Source: CAYOEV01 sp964403075
Lineage (GTDB): Bacteria; Bacteroidota; Bacteroidia; Cytophagales; Cyclobacteriaceae
Length of the DNA: 64,000 bases
Direction of reading: 5' to 3'
Assembly: GCA_964403075.1 (NCBI GenBank)
Contig: CAYOEV010000004.1
Span: 1-64,000, forward strand
Part shown: piece by piece, positions 19,773-27,806 of the stretch
Position numbering within the stretch: the stretch's first letter is position 1
How the letters are laid out: every line of letters starts with the position of its first letter
The notes under the pieces: generated by a model
What the model was told of the DNA's origin: nothing
Databases searched by the model: none
The model's input: the letters and a program-made list of their open reading frames with translations, nothing else
Program-made: the position numbers and the translations under genes

Positions 19773-21029
19773 ATGCAGGGTTCTTCCATAATCACGCAAA
19801 ACGTTTCAACAGAAAGACTCATAACCACCCGGAGGCAGACGGAGTTTCTTTGTGAACCACTTAGCACTGAAGATCATGTAGCCCAACCAGTGATAGACGT
19901 CAGCCCACCCCGCTGGCACCTGGCACACACCACGTGGTTTTTCGAGAAATTTATCCTTTGCAACCATCTTGAAGGTTACAAGGCCTATCATCCACAATAC
20001 CATCTTCTCTTCAATAGTTATTATATCCAGGCGGGTGAGCGTTGGCAACGAGCCCATCGGGGGGCACTTACGCGTCCGACGGTGCGGGAAATATTGGAAT
20101 ACCGAAAACATGTCGATCACCACCTTTTAAAGTTGTTGTCGCGTGACTTGTCTGATGAGCTGGCCTACCTGTTTGAAATGGGGATCAATCATGAGCAGCA
20201 GCACCAAGAATTGCTACTGTATGACATCAAACATATTTTAGGTATCAATCCATTGTATCCGGTTTACCGGGAATCTGTTCACCAAACATCTCAACCAGAT
20301 TCTCCTGGTGAATGGCTTCGTATTACCAGCGGAAACTATGAGATCGGTCATTATGGAGATGATTTTTGTTTCGATAATGAAAAAGGCAGACACACGGTGT
20401 TTCTGCACGATTTTGAAATTGCCAGTCAGTTGGTGACCAAGGGAGACTTTCTGGCTTTTATGGAGGCCGGCGGTTATGAAAATGGGCCCCTTTGGTTGGA
20501 TGAAGGCTGGCAATGGGTTCGGGAACATTCGGTGAAGGCACCCATGTATTGGATAGAAAAGGGTGAGGGCTGGCAAGAATACTCCCTGGGTGGGTTAAGG
20601 TCCATAGAGCTAAACGACCCACTCAGCCATATTTCTTTTTATGAAGCAGATGCCTATGCCCGCTGGGCGGGTTATCGCCTGCCAACAGAGGGTGAATGGG
20701 AGGTAGCTTGTCATTCATATGGTAGACCAATGGATAAGCAGGCCAATTTTGTAGAAGACCTTAATTTCCGACCCGTTCGAACACCCGCGTGCAATTTCCT
20801 CGGTAATTTGTGGGAGTGGACAAGTAGCGCTTACGGACCTTATCCTTTTTATCAGGCCGAGAAAGGTGCTTTAGGCGAATACAATGGCAAATTCATGATC
20901 AATCAAATGGTGCTTAGGGGAGGTTCATTTGCCACCCCTCGAATGCACATCAGACCTACGTATAGAAACTTTTTTCATCCTCATCTCCGCTGGTTGTTTT
21001 CTGGAATTCGGCTGGCCAGACACCTTTAA
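19773..21029 (+). CDS. egtB: Ergothioneine biosynthesis sulfoxide synthase
   Basis: A non-haem iron enzyme (418 residues) that joins a cysteine-type thiol to the imidazole C2 of trimethylhistidine. An N-terminal DinB-like four-helix domain carries the iron triad H52 (RWHLAHTTW), H140 and H144 (HEQQHQE). The C-terminal formylglycine-generating-enzyme (sulfatase-modifying factor) domain runs from about residue 170, with GYRLPTEGEWEVA, NLWEWTSSAYG, RGGSF and the closing SGIRLARHL. Spacing of the histidines resembles mycobacterial EgtB. Neither egtA, egtC nor egtE is nearby, so the sulfur donor and the C-S lyase are unresolved. The stop is 4 bp before the egtD start. Confidence 0.93.
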   Translation: MQGSSIITQNVSTERLITTRRQTEFLCEPLSTEDHVAQPVIDVSPPRWHLAHTTWFFEKFILCNHLEGYKAYHPQYHLLFNSYYIQAGERWQRAHRGALTRPTVREILEYRKHVDHHLLKLLSRDLSDELAYLFEMGINHEQQHQELLLYDIKHILGINPLYPVYRESVHQTSQPDSPGEWLRITSGNYEIGHYGDDFCFDNEKGRHTVFLHDFEIASQLVTKGDFLAFMEAGGYENGPLWLDEGWQWVREHSVKAPMYWIEKGEGWQEYSLGGLRSIELNDPLSHISFYEADAYARWAGYRLPTEGEWEVACHSYGRPMDKQANFVEDLNFRPVRTPACNFLGNLWEWTSSAYGPYPFYQAEKGALGEYNGKFMINQMVLRGGSFATPRMHIRPTYRNFFHPHLRWLFSGIRLARHL

Positions 21030-21033
21030 AACC

Positions 21034-21987
21034 ATGAACCAATCAACAGATGTCCTCAATCAATTTGAGGTAGATGTACTGGAGGGGCTATCCGGTAAGA
21101 ACAAAGAATTGTCTTCAAAATATTTTTATGATGCCATTGGAGACGCCTTGTTCCAGCGTATTATGGGTCTTGATGAATATTATCTGACCCGTAAAGAGCG
21201 GGAAATATTCGATCTTCAGAAAGATGACATTCTTGCCCAAATGGACAATGGAGAGCAATTTCGTATCATCGAATTGGGTGCCGGGGACGGCTCCAAAACC
21301 AAAATTTTACTGAAATATTTTTTAGAGAAGGGGGCCAATTTCACGTACACGCCTGTCGATATATCTGCCAATGCATTGGAGTTACTCGAAGTCAACATGA
21401 AGGCCTATGTACCAGGTTTACGGATGGAATCGTACCATGGCGACTATTTCGACGCATTGGCGGACATTTCCAGTCAGCCAGAAAAAGATGTGGTTTTTTT
21501 TCTGGGGTCTACGATCGGCAACTTCCCGCAGGCAGATGCGGTTGGGTTTTTGAAAAAGCTCAATGAAAATATCAAAATAGGTGACCAACTCTTCGTGGGT
21601 TTTGACCTGAAAAAAGATCCGGAAGTAATTTTGCGTGCTTACAACGATGCTGAGGGGGTTACCCGCGAGTTTAACCTGAACCTTCTGGACCGGATGAATC
21701 GGGAGTTGGGCGCGAATTTCAATCGAACCAAATTTATTCATTACCCTTATTACAATCCGCAGTCTGGTGAGTGCAGAAGCTACCTGATTTCGAAAGAAGC
21801 GCAGTCGATCCGGATGGGTCAGCGGTCCATTCAATTTCGGGCCTGGGAGGCCATCTTAATGGAGATTTCACGGAAATATGAACCGGAAGAAGTCAACCAG
21901 ATGGCGCTGAATTGTGGTTACACACCAAGTTGTCACTTTCTGGACGGGCAACGCTGGTTCATGGACACCCTCTGGGTGAAGGAATGA
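21034..21987 (+). CDS. egtD: L-histidine N-alpha-methyltransferase
   Basis: SAM-dependent enzyme (317 residues) that trimethylates the alpha-amino group of histidine to hercynine, the first step of ergothioneine synthesis. The SAM-binding motif is ELGAGDGSKT and a second conserved block is FFLGSTIGNFPQADA. The N-terminal YFYDAIGDALFQRIMGLDEYY block is typical of the family, as is its length of about 320. I start at the ATG at 21034, four bases after the egtB stop, because the open frame upstream only overlaps egtB and has no family similarity. It forms a two-gene operon with egtB. Confidence 0.95.
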   Translation: MNQSTDVLNQFEVDVLEGLSGKNKELSSKYFYDAIGDALFQRIMGLDEYYLTRKEREIFDLQKDDILAQMDNGEQFRIIELGAGDGSKTKILLKYFLEKGANFTYTPVDISANALELLEVNMKAYVPGLRMESYHGDYFDALADISSQPEKDVVFFLGSTIGNFPQADAVGFLKKLNENIKIGDQLFVGFDLKKDPEVILRAYNDAEGVTREFNLNLLDRMNRELGANFNRTKFIHYPYYNPQSGECRSYLISKEAQSIRMGQRSIQFRAWEAILMEISRKYEPEEVNQMALNCGYTPSCHFLDGQRWFMDTLWVKE

Positions 21988-22298
21988 CAGTTAAAGGTAA
22001 CTGAGGTTTTCTATTGGTCAAACTTTGGCACGCGAAGAGGTAGATGCTTTGTGGAAGTTTTCGTTGGGTCTCAGCCAATAAAGTACATCTGCGTCGTGCA
22101 TTGCAGCATTCAGGGACTCAAACAATAAGTCAGTCCAGCTAGTCCAGCTACCCAAGCGTCTGGCACGGAGCCTGAGGCTGTTACCTGTCATCAGCATTTG
22201 CGTGGACGTTGATAATTATTGAAAATACCCATTTTTTAAAAATTTGATATCAGGGCCGTATTCGATGCCCAAGAGGGGACTTTTTTATTGATTAAGAT
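21988..22298. other. Intergenic stretch with a possible 59-codon minus-strand ORF
   Basis: About 350 bp between egtD and the TonB receptor. The minus strand is open from a stop near 22216 to a TGA at 22018-22020, with an ATG at 22197, giving 59 codons of protein-like composition (NAAMHDADVLYWLRPNEN). It contains a directly repeated 9-mer (AGTCCAGCT twice at 22132-22149). I recognise no family; it may be a small gene, a decayed fragment or chance. Confidence 0.25.
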
Positions 22299-22330
22299 TA
22301 TATTTGTAAAATATTTTAGACTAATCTAAA
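22299..22330 (+). promoter_or_regulatory. TonB receptor promoter with DtxR-like operator
   Basis: TATATTTG (22299-22306) is a perfect TAnnTTTG box. Nine bases later comes TTTAGACTAATCTAAA (22315-22330), arms TTTAGA/TCTAAA. The symmetry extends almost perfectly to 12-base arms if one extra A is allowed. Form and position at the start site resemble DtxR/MntR-family operators (TTTAG-N6-CTAAA), which suggests repression by Fe or Mn. Only 9 bp remain to the ATG. Confidence 0.6.
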
Positions 22331-22339
22331 AATATTTAT

Positions 22340-24616
22340 ATGATACACCGAATAAGTGTATGTGTATGGATTTATATCATTAGCCTTGGTGGTTTATATG
22401 CCCAGTCGGAGGTATCTGGGCAAGTAGTTGATCTGCAGGGGGGAGCCATTCCGGGGGTTACCGTACAAATTAAAGACAAGGAATATGGCACGGTAACGGA
22501 CGCGAAGGGCAGGTTCTTTTTTCCTTCTGTTCCTCATGGTTCGTACACCTTGCTTTTTCGCTTCATGGGTTTTTCATCCCGACAGTATGCTTTAGAAGTG
22601 CCAGGCAAACCAGTGGCAGTAGCGTTAGAAAGTAATTCTTTGAACATGGAGGAGTTTGTGGTTACGGGTACCCTATCTCCCCGGTTCGTTAGCCAGTCAC
22701 CCATCAAGGTTGAAGTAATGACTTCAGAATATTTCAACACTTTTATGCCATCAGCCGCCACCAGTTTGGTAGAAGGCATTGCACTAACGAATGGCGTGCA
22801 GGAGACTGTTTCTTGCGGCGTCTGCTTTACCAACAGTTTATCAATCAACGGGCTGCCCGGTCCGTACACGGCCATATTGATGGATGGCACACCTATTTAC
22901 GGTAACCTGGCTTCTGTATATGGACTAAATGGCATACCAAGTATGATCATCGACCGGATAGAAGTCATCAAGGGACCAAGTTCCACGCTTTATGGTTCCG
23001 AGGCCGTGGCAGGCGTCATCAACGTCATCACCAAGGATCCCAAAGATCAGCCGATGTTTTCTGCTGATGTGATGGGCACCTCTCATTTGGAGTCATTTGG
23101 GAATTTTAGTTTGGCTCCAAAAGTGGGCAATAGTCACGGATATTTAGGGCTTAATTATGCGTACATCAACGACTTTGATGACGAGAACGGGGATGGCTTC
23201 GGGGACAACATCAACCTGGATCGTGTTTCGCTTTTTGCCAAATGGGAGGTGGCGCGGCCTTCGAATAAGCTGTGGAGTCTGGCGGCAAAATATTATTATG
23301 AAGATCGAAGAAATGGGGTAGAGGCTTTTTTAAATGATCGTAATTATCAAAACCTTAGAGGCAGTGACAGTATTTATGGCGAGAGTATTTACACACATCG
23401 TTTGGAGTTTTTCGGGAGTTATGTATTCAATACGACTGCTGATTTACGGGTAGATTACTCGGCAAGTACACACAAACAAGACAGTTACTATGGCGCCGAT
23501 CATTACACCGCCGACCAGACCATAGGTTTTACCAACCTGATTTGGACCAAATCACTGGGTGGCCATCGGTTGACCAGCGGCTTAACGAACAGGTATCAGT
23601 TGTACGATGACAACACGGTGGCTACCCAACAACTCGGTGGGTCAGTAAATAAACCTGATGAGCAATTGATACCTGGATTATTTGTCCAAGATGAATGGCA
23701 GGTCTCAGGCCAGTGGACACTTCTAGGAGGAGCAAGGCTTGACCAATACAAGCGCCACGGATGGATCTTTTCGCCCCGGGTAAATGCCAAGTGGAAACTT
23801 TCGGACTGGACCAGCTTACGGACCAATTTTGGAACGGGTTTTCGGATCGTTAATTTATTCACCGAGGACCATGCTTTCGTTACCGGGCAGCGGGAAGTCA
23901 TGATCGTCGAGTCTTTGGCACCCGAATCCTCTTACAATACTTCCTTTAATTTAAACCACGTATATAATCTAGGATCCGGGCAGGGCATGTTAGATGTGGA
24001 CGTCTTTTATACCTATTTTATGAATAAGATTATCCCGGACTACGATACACCGGGAGCAATCATTTATGCCAATACAAGGGGATATGCGGTTAGCAAAGGT
24101 CTTGGAATCAATGTTTCACATGACTTTGGCCTGCCCATTCATGTGAATATTGGGGCCAACTACCAGGAAGTCACCGAAACAGAGACGGTGAGTGGCACAA
24201 AGGAAACCACCGCAATTGAATTTGCTCCCCGTTGGAGTGGCGTGCTCACAACCAATTACGAATGGAGCCGTTGGAATCTTTCATTGGCTTACACGGCACA
24301 ATATACGGGCGTAATGGCTCTGCCTGAAGTATTCGATGTAACCCCAGGGGGTACCGTCTCCACTGTTTCCCGTCCTCAAGCATCCACGCCTTTCTCCGTG
24401 CACCATTTGCAAATTACCAAGCTTTTGAAGAGGCTGAAATTGTACGGAGGTATTCAAAATATGTTTGATTACCGGCAGCCTGGCTCCCCATTGGTGGGCT
24501 ACAATGATCCGGGTTCAAACCCGGGTTTCAGTGATCAATTTGACACCTCTTACGCTTTTGCACCTATTCATGGGCGCGAGTTTTATCTAGGCATGGCCTG
24601 GACAGTTGGGGGTTGA
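22340..24616 (+). CDS. TonB-dependent outer-membrane receptor with carboxypeptidase-regulatory domain
   Basis: A 758-residue outer-membrane transporter. A signal peptide (about 1-21) precedes a carboxypeptidase-regulatory-like domain (about 25-95; GQVVDLQGGAIPGVTVQI). The plug (about 105-220) has the typical LMDGTPIYG and IEVIKGPSSTLYGSEAVAGV motifs. A 22-strand-type barrel follows and ends with a terminal aromatic-rich strand. The plug carries a CGVC pair just before the substrate face, a feature of a Bacteroidota receptor subgroup. The substrate is unknown; the operator-like palindrome in the leader points to a metal or metal chelate. No ABC transporter or TonB genes adjoin. Confidence 0.92.
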   Translation: MIHRISVCVWIYIISLGGLYAQSEVSGQVVDLQGGAIPGVTVQIKDKEYGTVTDAKGRFFFPSVPHGSYTLLFRFMGFSSRQYALEVPGKPVAVALESNSLNMEEFVVTGTLSPRFVSQSPIKVEVMTSEYFNTFMPSAATSLVEGIALTNGVQETVSCGVCFTNSLSINGLPGPYTAILMDGTPIYGNLASVYGLNGIPSMIIDRIEVIKGPSSTLYGSEAVAGVINVITKDPKDQPMFSADVMGTSHLESFGNFSLAPKVGNSHGYLGLNYAYINDFDDENGDGFGDNINLDRVSLFAKWEVARPSNKLWSLAAKYYYEDRRNGVEAFLNDRNYQNLRGSDSIYGESIYTHRLEFFGSYVFNTTADLRVDYSASTHKQDSYYGADHYTADQTIGFTNLIWTKSLGGHRLTSGLTNRYQLYDDNTVATQQLGGSVNKPDEQLIPGLFVQDEWQVSGQWTLLGGARLDQYKRHGWIFSPRVNAKWKLSDWTSLRTNFGTGFRIVNLFTEDHAFVTGQREVMIVESLAPESSYNTSFNLNHVYNLGSGQGMLDVDVFYTYFMNKIIPDYDTPGAIIYANTRGYAVSKGLGINVSHDFGLPIHVNIGANYQEVTETETVSGTKETTAIEFAPRWSGVLTTNYEWSRWNLSLAYTAQYTGVMALPEVFDVTPGGTVSTVSRPQASTPFSVHHLQITKLLKRLKLYGGIQNMFDYRQPGSPLVGYNDPGSNPGFSDQFDTSYAFAPIHGREFYLGMAWTVGG

Positions 24617-24823
24617 CTTTTTTATGTGTGTTACGCTCAACTTAAAAATATACGCGTGAAGAAGAATAATACTGGTGTGATGTTCATCAGGTAGGCTACC
24701 ATTGGCAGCATATAAAAACCACGTGGCTCTTTTGCCACCAATGATGTAAAAGAGCAGCAATGGCTTCAATTACTTATTGTTTGCTGATGTCTTTACCCGT
24801 ACAGGGTGTGCATATCACTGGGT

Positions 24824-24831
24824 TAATTTTG
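24824..24831 (+). promoter_or_regulatory. -7 box (TAATTTTG) upstream of the DUF2652 gene
   Basis: An exact match to TAnnTTTG, 37 bp before the ATG at 24869. No clear TTTG -33 element is seen at the expected distance. Confidence 0.4.
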
Positions 24832-24868
24832 TGCGTATTGCTGGATAGTCAGTAATTTCATAAGTAGG

Positions 24869-25966
24869 ATGACTTCCGGTACCCTATTTATTCCAGATAT
24901 ATCAGGATTCACTCATTTTGTGAATGCCACAGAAATCAAGCACAGCCAGCACATCATAGAAGAGCTGGTCAATTTGATTATTAAAGAGGGCAAAGCACTT
25001 TTCGAGGTGGCGGAAATTGAAGGTGATGCCGTATTGTTTTATCGCCAGGATTTAATAGCTGAAAGTGAGATCACTCAGCTGACCCATCGAATATTCGTGG
25101 ATTTCCACTCCCATTTGTTGCGTTATGCCAATGAAAGAATTTGTCAATGTGGGGCATGCACGACCGCCATTGATTTGAAATTAAAGTTCATTGTGCATGC
25201 TGGGGAAATGAGCCTGGCCAAATATTCGGCTGGCAATCCCAAGCCGTACGGTACGGTGGTCAATGTGGCGCATCGGCTGCTAAAGAATGATATAATGACC
25301 AGGCAGTACCTGCTGATGACCAATGATTTTTTGGGTGGGGCGAACAAATATGACACCTTGGGTCAGCTAACAGATCCAGATTTGGGACAGATTGCATATC
25401 AGTACCTCGACATCAGCCATTGGCAACAGGAGGCGCGGTTTGAGCCCAAGTCCGTCATTTATCGCGAGGTAGACCTGGAGCTCACGGAGACCTTTGACAT
25501 GCGCGCAAAGTCTGATTTACTCTTTCCTTTTATCACGGATCTGAAATACAGGAAATATTGGAATGAGGATGCGGACGATGTGATTTACGATCAGGCACAG
25601 GTAAACCAACCAGGTATGTCACATCACTGCGTGGTAAATAACAAAGATTTGTATTTCAATACGATCAAGCCGCCTGCTTCAAATGCAGACACCCTTTCGT
25701 ATGGGGAAACCTTAAAAAATCCAAAACCTTTGAAATATATGGAGTTAGATTTTTTTGTGACGCCCCTGGGTATTGATCGGTCTGCGGTACAGTTAATTGT
25801 GCGCGCTTCTGTAAGGAATTGGATGCAACGATTGATGCTCCCGCTTATACAAAGGAAGCTCCGCCAGCACTTACGTAGATCTCGGAAGTCGTTGGAATCG
25901 GCGTTTGCCCAACATTATCCGGAAGTAGTCGCCGATTACATAACACCAGTGGCCGATCGGCATTAG
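24869..25966 (+). CDS. DUF2652 protein: class III nucleotidyl-cyclase-like domain plus START/SRPBCC-like domain
   Basis: A 365-residue cytoplasmic protein. Residues 1-190 match the DUF2652 pattern and, read by eye, the class III cyclase fold. Asp10 (FIPDISGFT) and Asp53 (EIEGDAVLFY) are 43 apart, as the two metal-binding Asp of cyclases are. GTVVNVAHR supplies Asn132 and Arg136 at the transition-state spacing. Glu49 falls where guanylate cyclases carry their guanine-selecting Glu. A CxCxxC cluster (93-98) is unusual. Residues 210-350 resemble an SRPBCC lipid/ligand-binding domain. Catalysis is inference; the family is formally uncharacterised. No effector domain or cyclic-nucleotide receptor gene is adjacent. 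Confidence 0.75.
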   Translation: MTSGTLFIPDISGFTHFVNATEIKHSQHIIEELVNLIIKEGKALFEVAEIEGDAVLFYRQDLIAESEITQLTHRIFVDFHSHLLRYANERICQCGACTTAIDLKLKFIVHAGEMSLAKYSAGNPKPYGTVVNVAHRLLKNDIMTRQYLLMTNDFLGGANKYDTLGQLTDPDLGQIAYQYLDISHWQQEARFEPKSVIYREVDLELTETFDMRAKSDLLFPFITDLKYRKYWNEDADDVIYDQAQVNQPGMSHHCVVNNKDLYFNTIKPPASNADTLSYGETLKNPKPLKYMELDFFVTPLGIDRSAVQLIVRASVRNWMQRLMLPLIQRKLRQHLRRSRKSLESAFAQHYPEVVADYITPVADRH

Positions 25967-26286
25967 TCAAGCTTTTAATCGATCACTTTTCGCCACTTCA
26001 GGTAGCTTACATACAGGTCTCGGCTTGGCAGGGTTTTACGCTGCGCTGAACGGAGAGGCGCAGCCATTTCCAGCAGCCATGCCCATCCGGCTGCACGGGA
26101 GAGTAGCAATTTATTGATTGGTTCAATTACGGTACTGAAGACATGTGGTCTGGAAATGGGTGTTGGTGCCGGCCGTTTATTAGGGGCATTTCGGTTCAAC
26201 ACCCTTTGGGTGGTGATTACCCGGTGTTAGAATCCCATAAAAGGCGTACGTTCAAACGGAACAAGTACTCCATTAATCGTATATTC
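25967..26286. other. Intergenic stretch without a convincing gene
   Basis: About 345 bp between the DUF2652 gene and the TetR gene. The minus strand is open for 75 codons (26202-25975) from a GTG, with no signal or recognisable motif. TATATTCG (26280-26287), one base off the -7 consensus, is the likely tetR promoter element and abuts the operator. Confidence 0.4.
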
Positions 26287-26304
26287 GGAGCGAGTACACA
26301 CTCA
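26287..26304 (+). promoter_or_regulatory. TetR operator copy 1 (autoregulatory)
   Basis: GGAGCGAGTACACACTCA matches 15 of 18 bases of the perfect palindrome at 26858. It lies directly before the tetR ATG (26313), so the regulator would block its own promoter. Confidence 0.65.
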
Positions 26305-26312
26305 TTCAAACC

Positions 26313-26840
26313 ATGACGGAGAAACAGGATCGGATTGTGCAGGCCGCATTGACACTTTTTACCACGGAAGGCTACAGGCCCACATCGACCAAAAGAATTG
26401 CAAAAATGGCAGATGTGTCGGAATCACTCATTTTTAGACATTATGTGAATAAGGAGGGTTTGTTGCAGGCCATACTTTACAGGGGAAAAGTAGCATTGAA
26501 CGAAGTATTTGCGGACATTCTGAATGAAGAACATCCTCCCCTGGTGATAGAAAAAACGTTGGACATGGTACAGAAACTGCAGCAACACCCGGACAAGGCA
26601 CGCTTTTGGAAATTGCATTACAAGATAAAATGGGAAATGGACAGGTACGACGCGGGAAAGCTTCCTACAATTTTGGATAAACTCACGCATGCTTTTGGGG
26701 CATTGGGACATCCCAATCCCCCTGCGGCTGCTCAAAGACTGCTGATTGAGTTGGATGGAATAGCGATGCGCTTCTTTTTGGATCCGTCATTCAAGCTGCA
26801 CGAAACGATTACTTACCTGAAACAGAGCTATTTGAAATAA
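26313..26840 (+). CDS. TetR/AcrR family transcriptional regulator
   Basis: A 175-residue repressor-type protein. The N-terminal helix-turn-helix (residues 4-50) has the standard form: IVQAALTLFTTEGYRPTSTK, then IAKMADVSESLIFRHYVNKEGLL. The C-terminal ligand domain is diverged, as usual. A palindromic site precedes this gene and a better copy precedes the next gene, which indicates autoregulation and control of the adjacent SDR enzyme. The ligand is presumably the SDR's substrate or a toxic lipophile. Confidence 0.9.
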   Translation: MTEKQDRIVQAALTLFTTEGYRPTSTKRIAKMADVSESLIFRHYVNKEGLLQAILYRGKVALNEVFADILNEEHPPLVIEKTLDMVQKLQQHPDKARFWKLHYKIKWEMDRYDAGKLPTILDKLTHAFGALGHPNPPAAAQRLLIELDGIAMRFFLDPSFKLHETITYLKQSYLK

Positions 26841-26857
26841 GAATGTTTTGAAAGAAT

Positions 26858-26875
26858 TGAGTGAGTACTCACTCA
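26858..26875 (+). promoter_or_regulatory. TetR operator copy 2, perfect 18-bp palindrome before the SDR gene
   Basis: TGAGTGAGTACTCACTCA is a perfect palindrome, 18 bp past the tetR stop and 36 bp before the SDR ATG. Its near-copy in front of tetR marks it as the operator of that regulator. Confidence 0.75.
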
Positions 26876-26911
26876 GACACTAATTCGTAACAATGAAAAA
26901 ACACAAGTCAA

Positions 26912-27736
26912 ATGAATAAAAAGGTAATCTTAATAACGGGTGCTTCCTCTGGCATTGGTAAGGCCACTGCCCTTTATTTGATCAAAGAAGGACACACTGT
27001 ATACGGTGCCGCCAGACGGGTCGTGCAAATGAAGGAACTGGAAGATGCCGGGGGCAAAGCGCTGTCATTGGATGTGACCGACGAAAAACAGGTGAGACTA
27101 GCGGTACAACAGATCATCGATATCCATGGCCGTATCGATGTGCTGGTCAATAACGCTGGCTATGCCGTTTATGGTGCCGTTGAAGATGTGCCGATAGATA
27201 CAGCAAGGCGACAGTTTGAGGTCAATCTGTTTGGGTTGGCATGCCTGACACAGCAAGTTTTACCACACATGCGTGAGCAGCGTTCGGGAAAGATTATCAA
27301 CATGTCTTCAATTGGGGGCAAAATTTATACCCCATTGGGTGCATGGTACCATGAGACGAAACATGCCCTGGAAGGGTGGAGCGATTGTCTACGCCTGGAA
27401 TTAAAGGCTTTTGGTATTGATGTCGTATTGATTGAGCCGGGTCTCATTGCCACAGATTTTGGGGATGTCATGTATCAACCACTGTTGGATCATTCCGGTG
27501 AAGGTCCGCATGCCGCACTGGCCAGGAAACTTGCCAATGTAACCCAGCAATCCTATGCGAAGCCTGGCACTTCTTCTCCGCCTGCCGTAATTGCCAGGTT
27601 GGTAGCCAGGGCCGTGAAAAGTAAGAGGCCCAAAACCCGGTATGCAGGTGGCAAAATGGCCAAACCGCTGCTTTGGATTCGTAGATACATGAGTGATCGA
27701 TTTTTCGATTGGGCGGTCATGAGTCAGGTGAAATGA
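26912..27736 (+). CDS. Short-chain dehydrogenase/reductase (SDR)
   Basis: A 274-residue classical SDR oxidoreductase using NAD(P)H. The Rossmann motif TGASSGIG is at 9-16, and ARR (34-36) after beta-2 hints at NADP. NNAG is at 80-83, the catalytic Ser is at 133 and YHETK gives Tyr146 and Lys150. The C-terminal half carries IEPGLIATDF and a basic tail. Close relatives act on lipids, retinoids or steroids, but the substrate is open. It is probably induced through the adjacent TetR protein, whose operator lies in its leader. Confidence 0.92.
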   Translation: MNKKVILITGASSGIGKATALYLIKEGHTVYGAARRVVQMKELEDAGGKALSLDVTDEKQVRLAVQQIIDIHGRIDVLVNNAGYAVYGAVEDVPIDTARRQFEVNLFGLACLTQQVLPHMREQRSGKIINMSSIGGKIYTPLGAWYHETKHALEGWSDCLRLELKAFGIDVVLIEPGLIATDFGDVMYQPLLDHSGEGPHAALARKLANVTQQSYAKPGTSSPPAVIARLVARAVKSKRPKTRYAGGKMAKPLLWIRRYMSDRFFDWAVMSQVK

Positions 27737-27806
27737 GGGTCTCCTACCGGCCCTTGCCTGAAGCTTTTTGTTGGCGGCTCTCCAGAAATCTATAAATTCA
27801 CGATCC

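Noticed and set aside
20929..21033. Longer egtD start at 20929
   Set aside because: It would overlap egtB by 101 bp and add residues without family similarity; the ATG at 21034 fits.
22021..22036. Further sigma-54 promoters such as CTTTGGCACGCG at 22023
   Set aside because: The -12 GC is missing at the required ten-base distance from GG.
25975..26202. 75-codon minus-strand gene after DUF2652
   Set aside because: It begins with GTG, shows no domain, signal or conserved pattern, and is likely a chance open frame.
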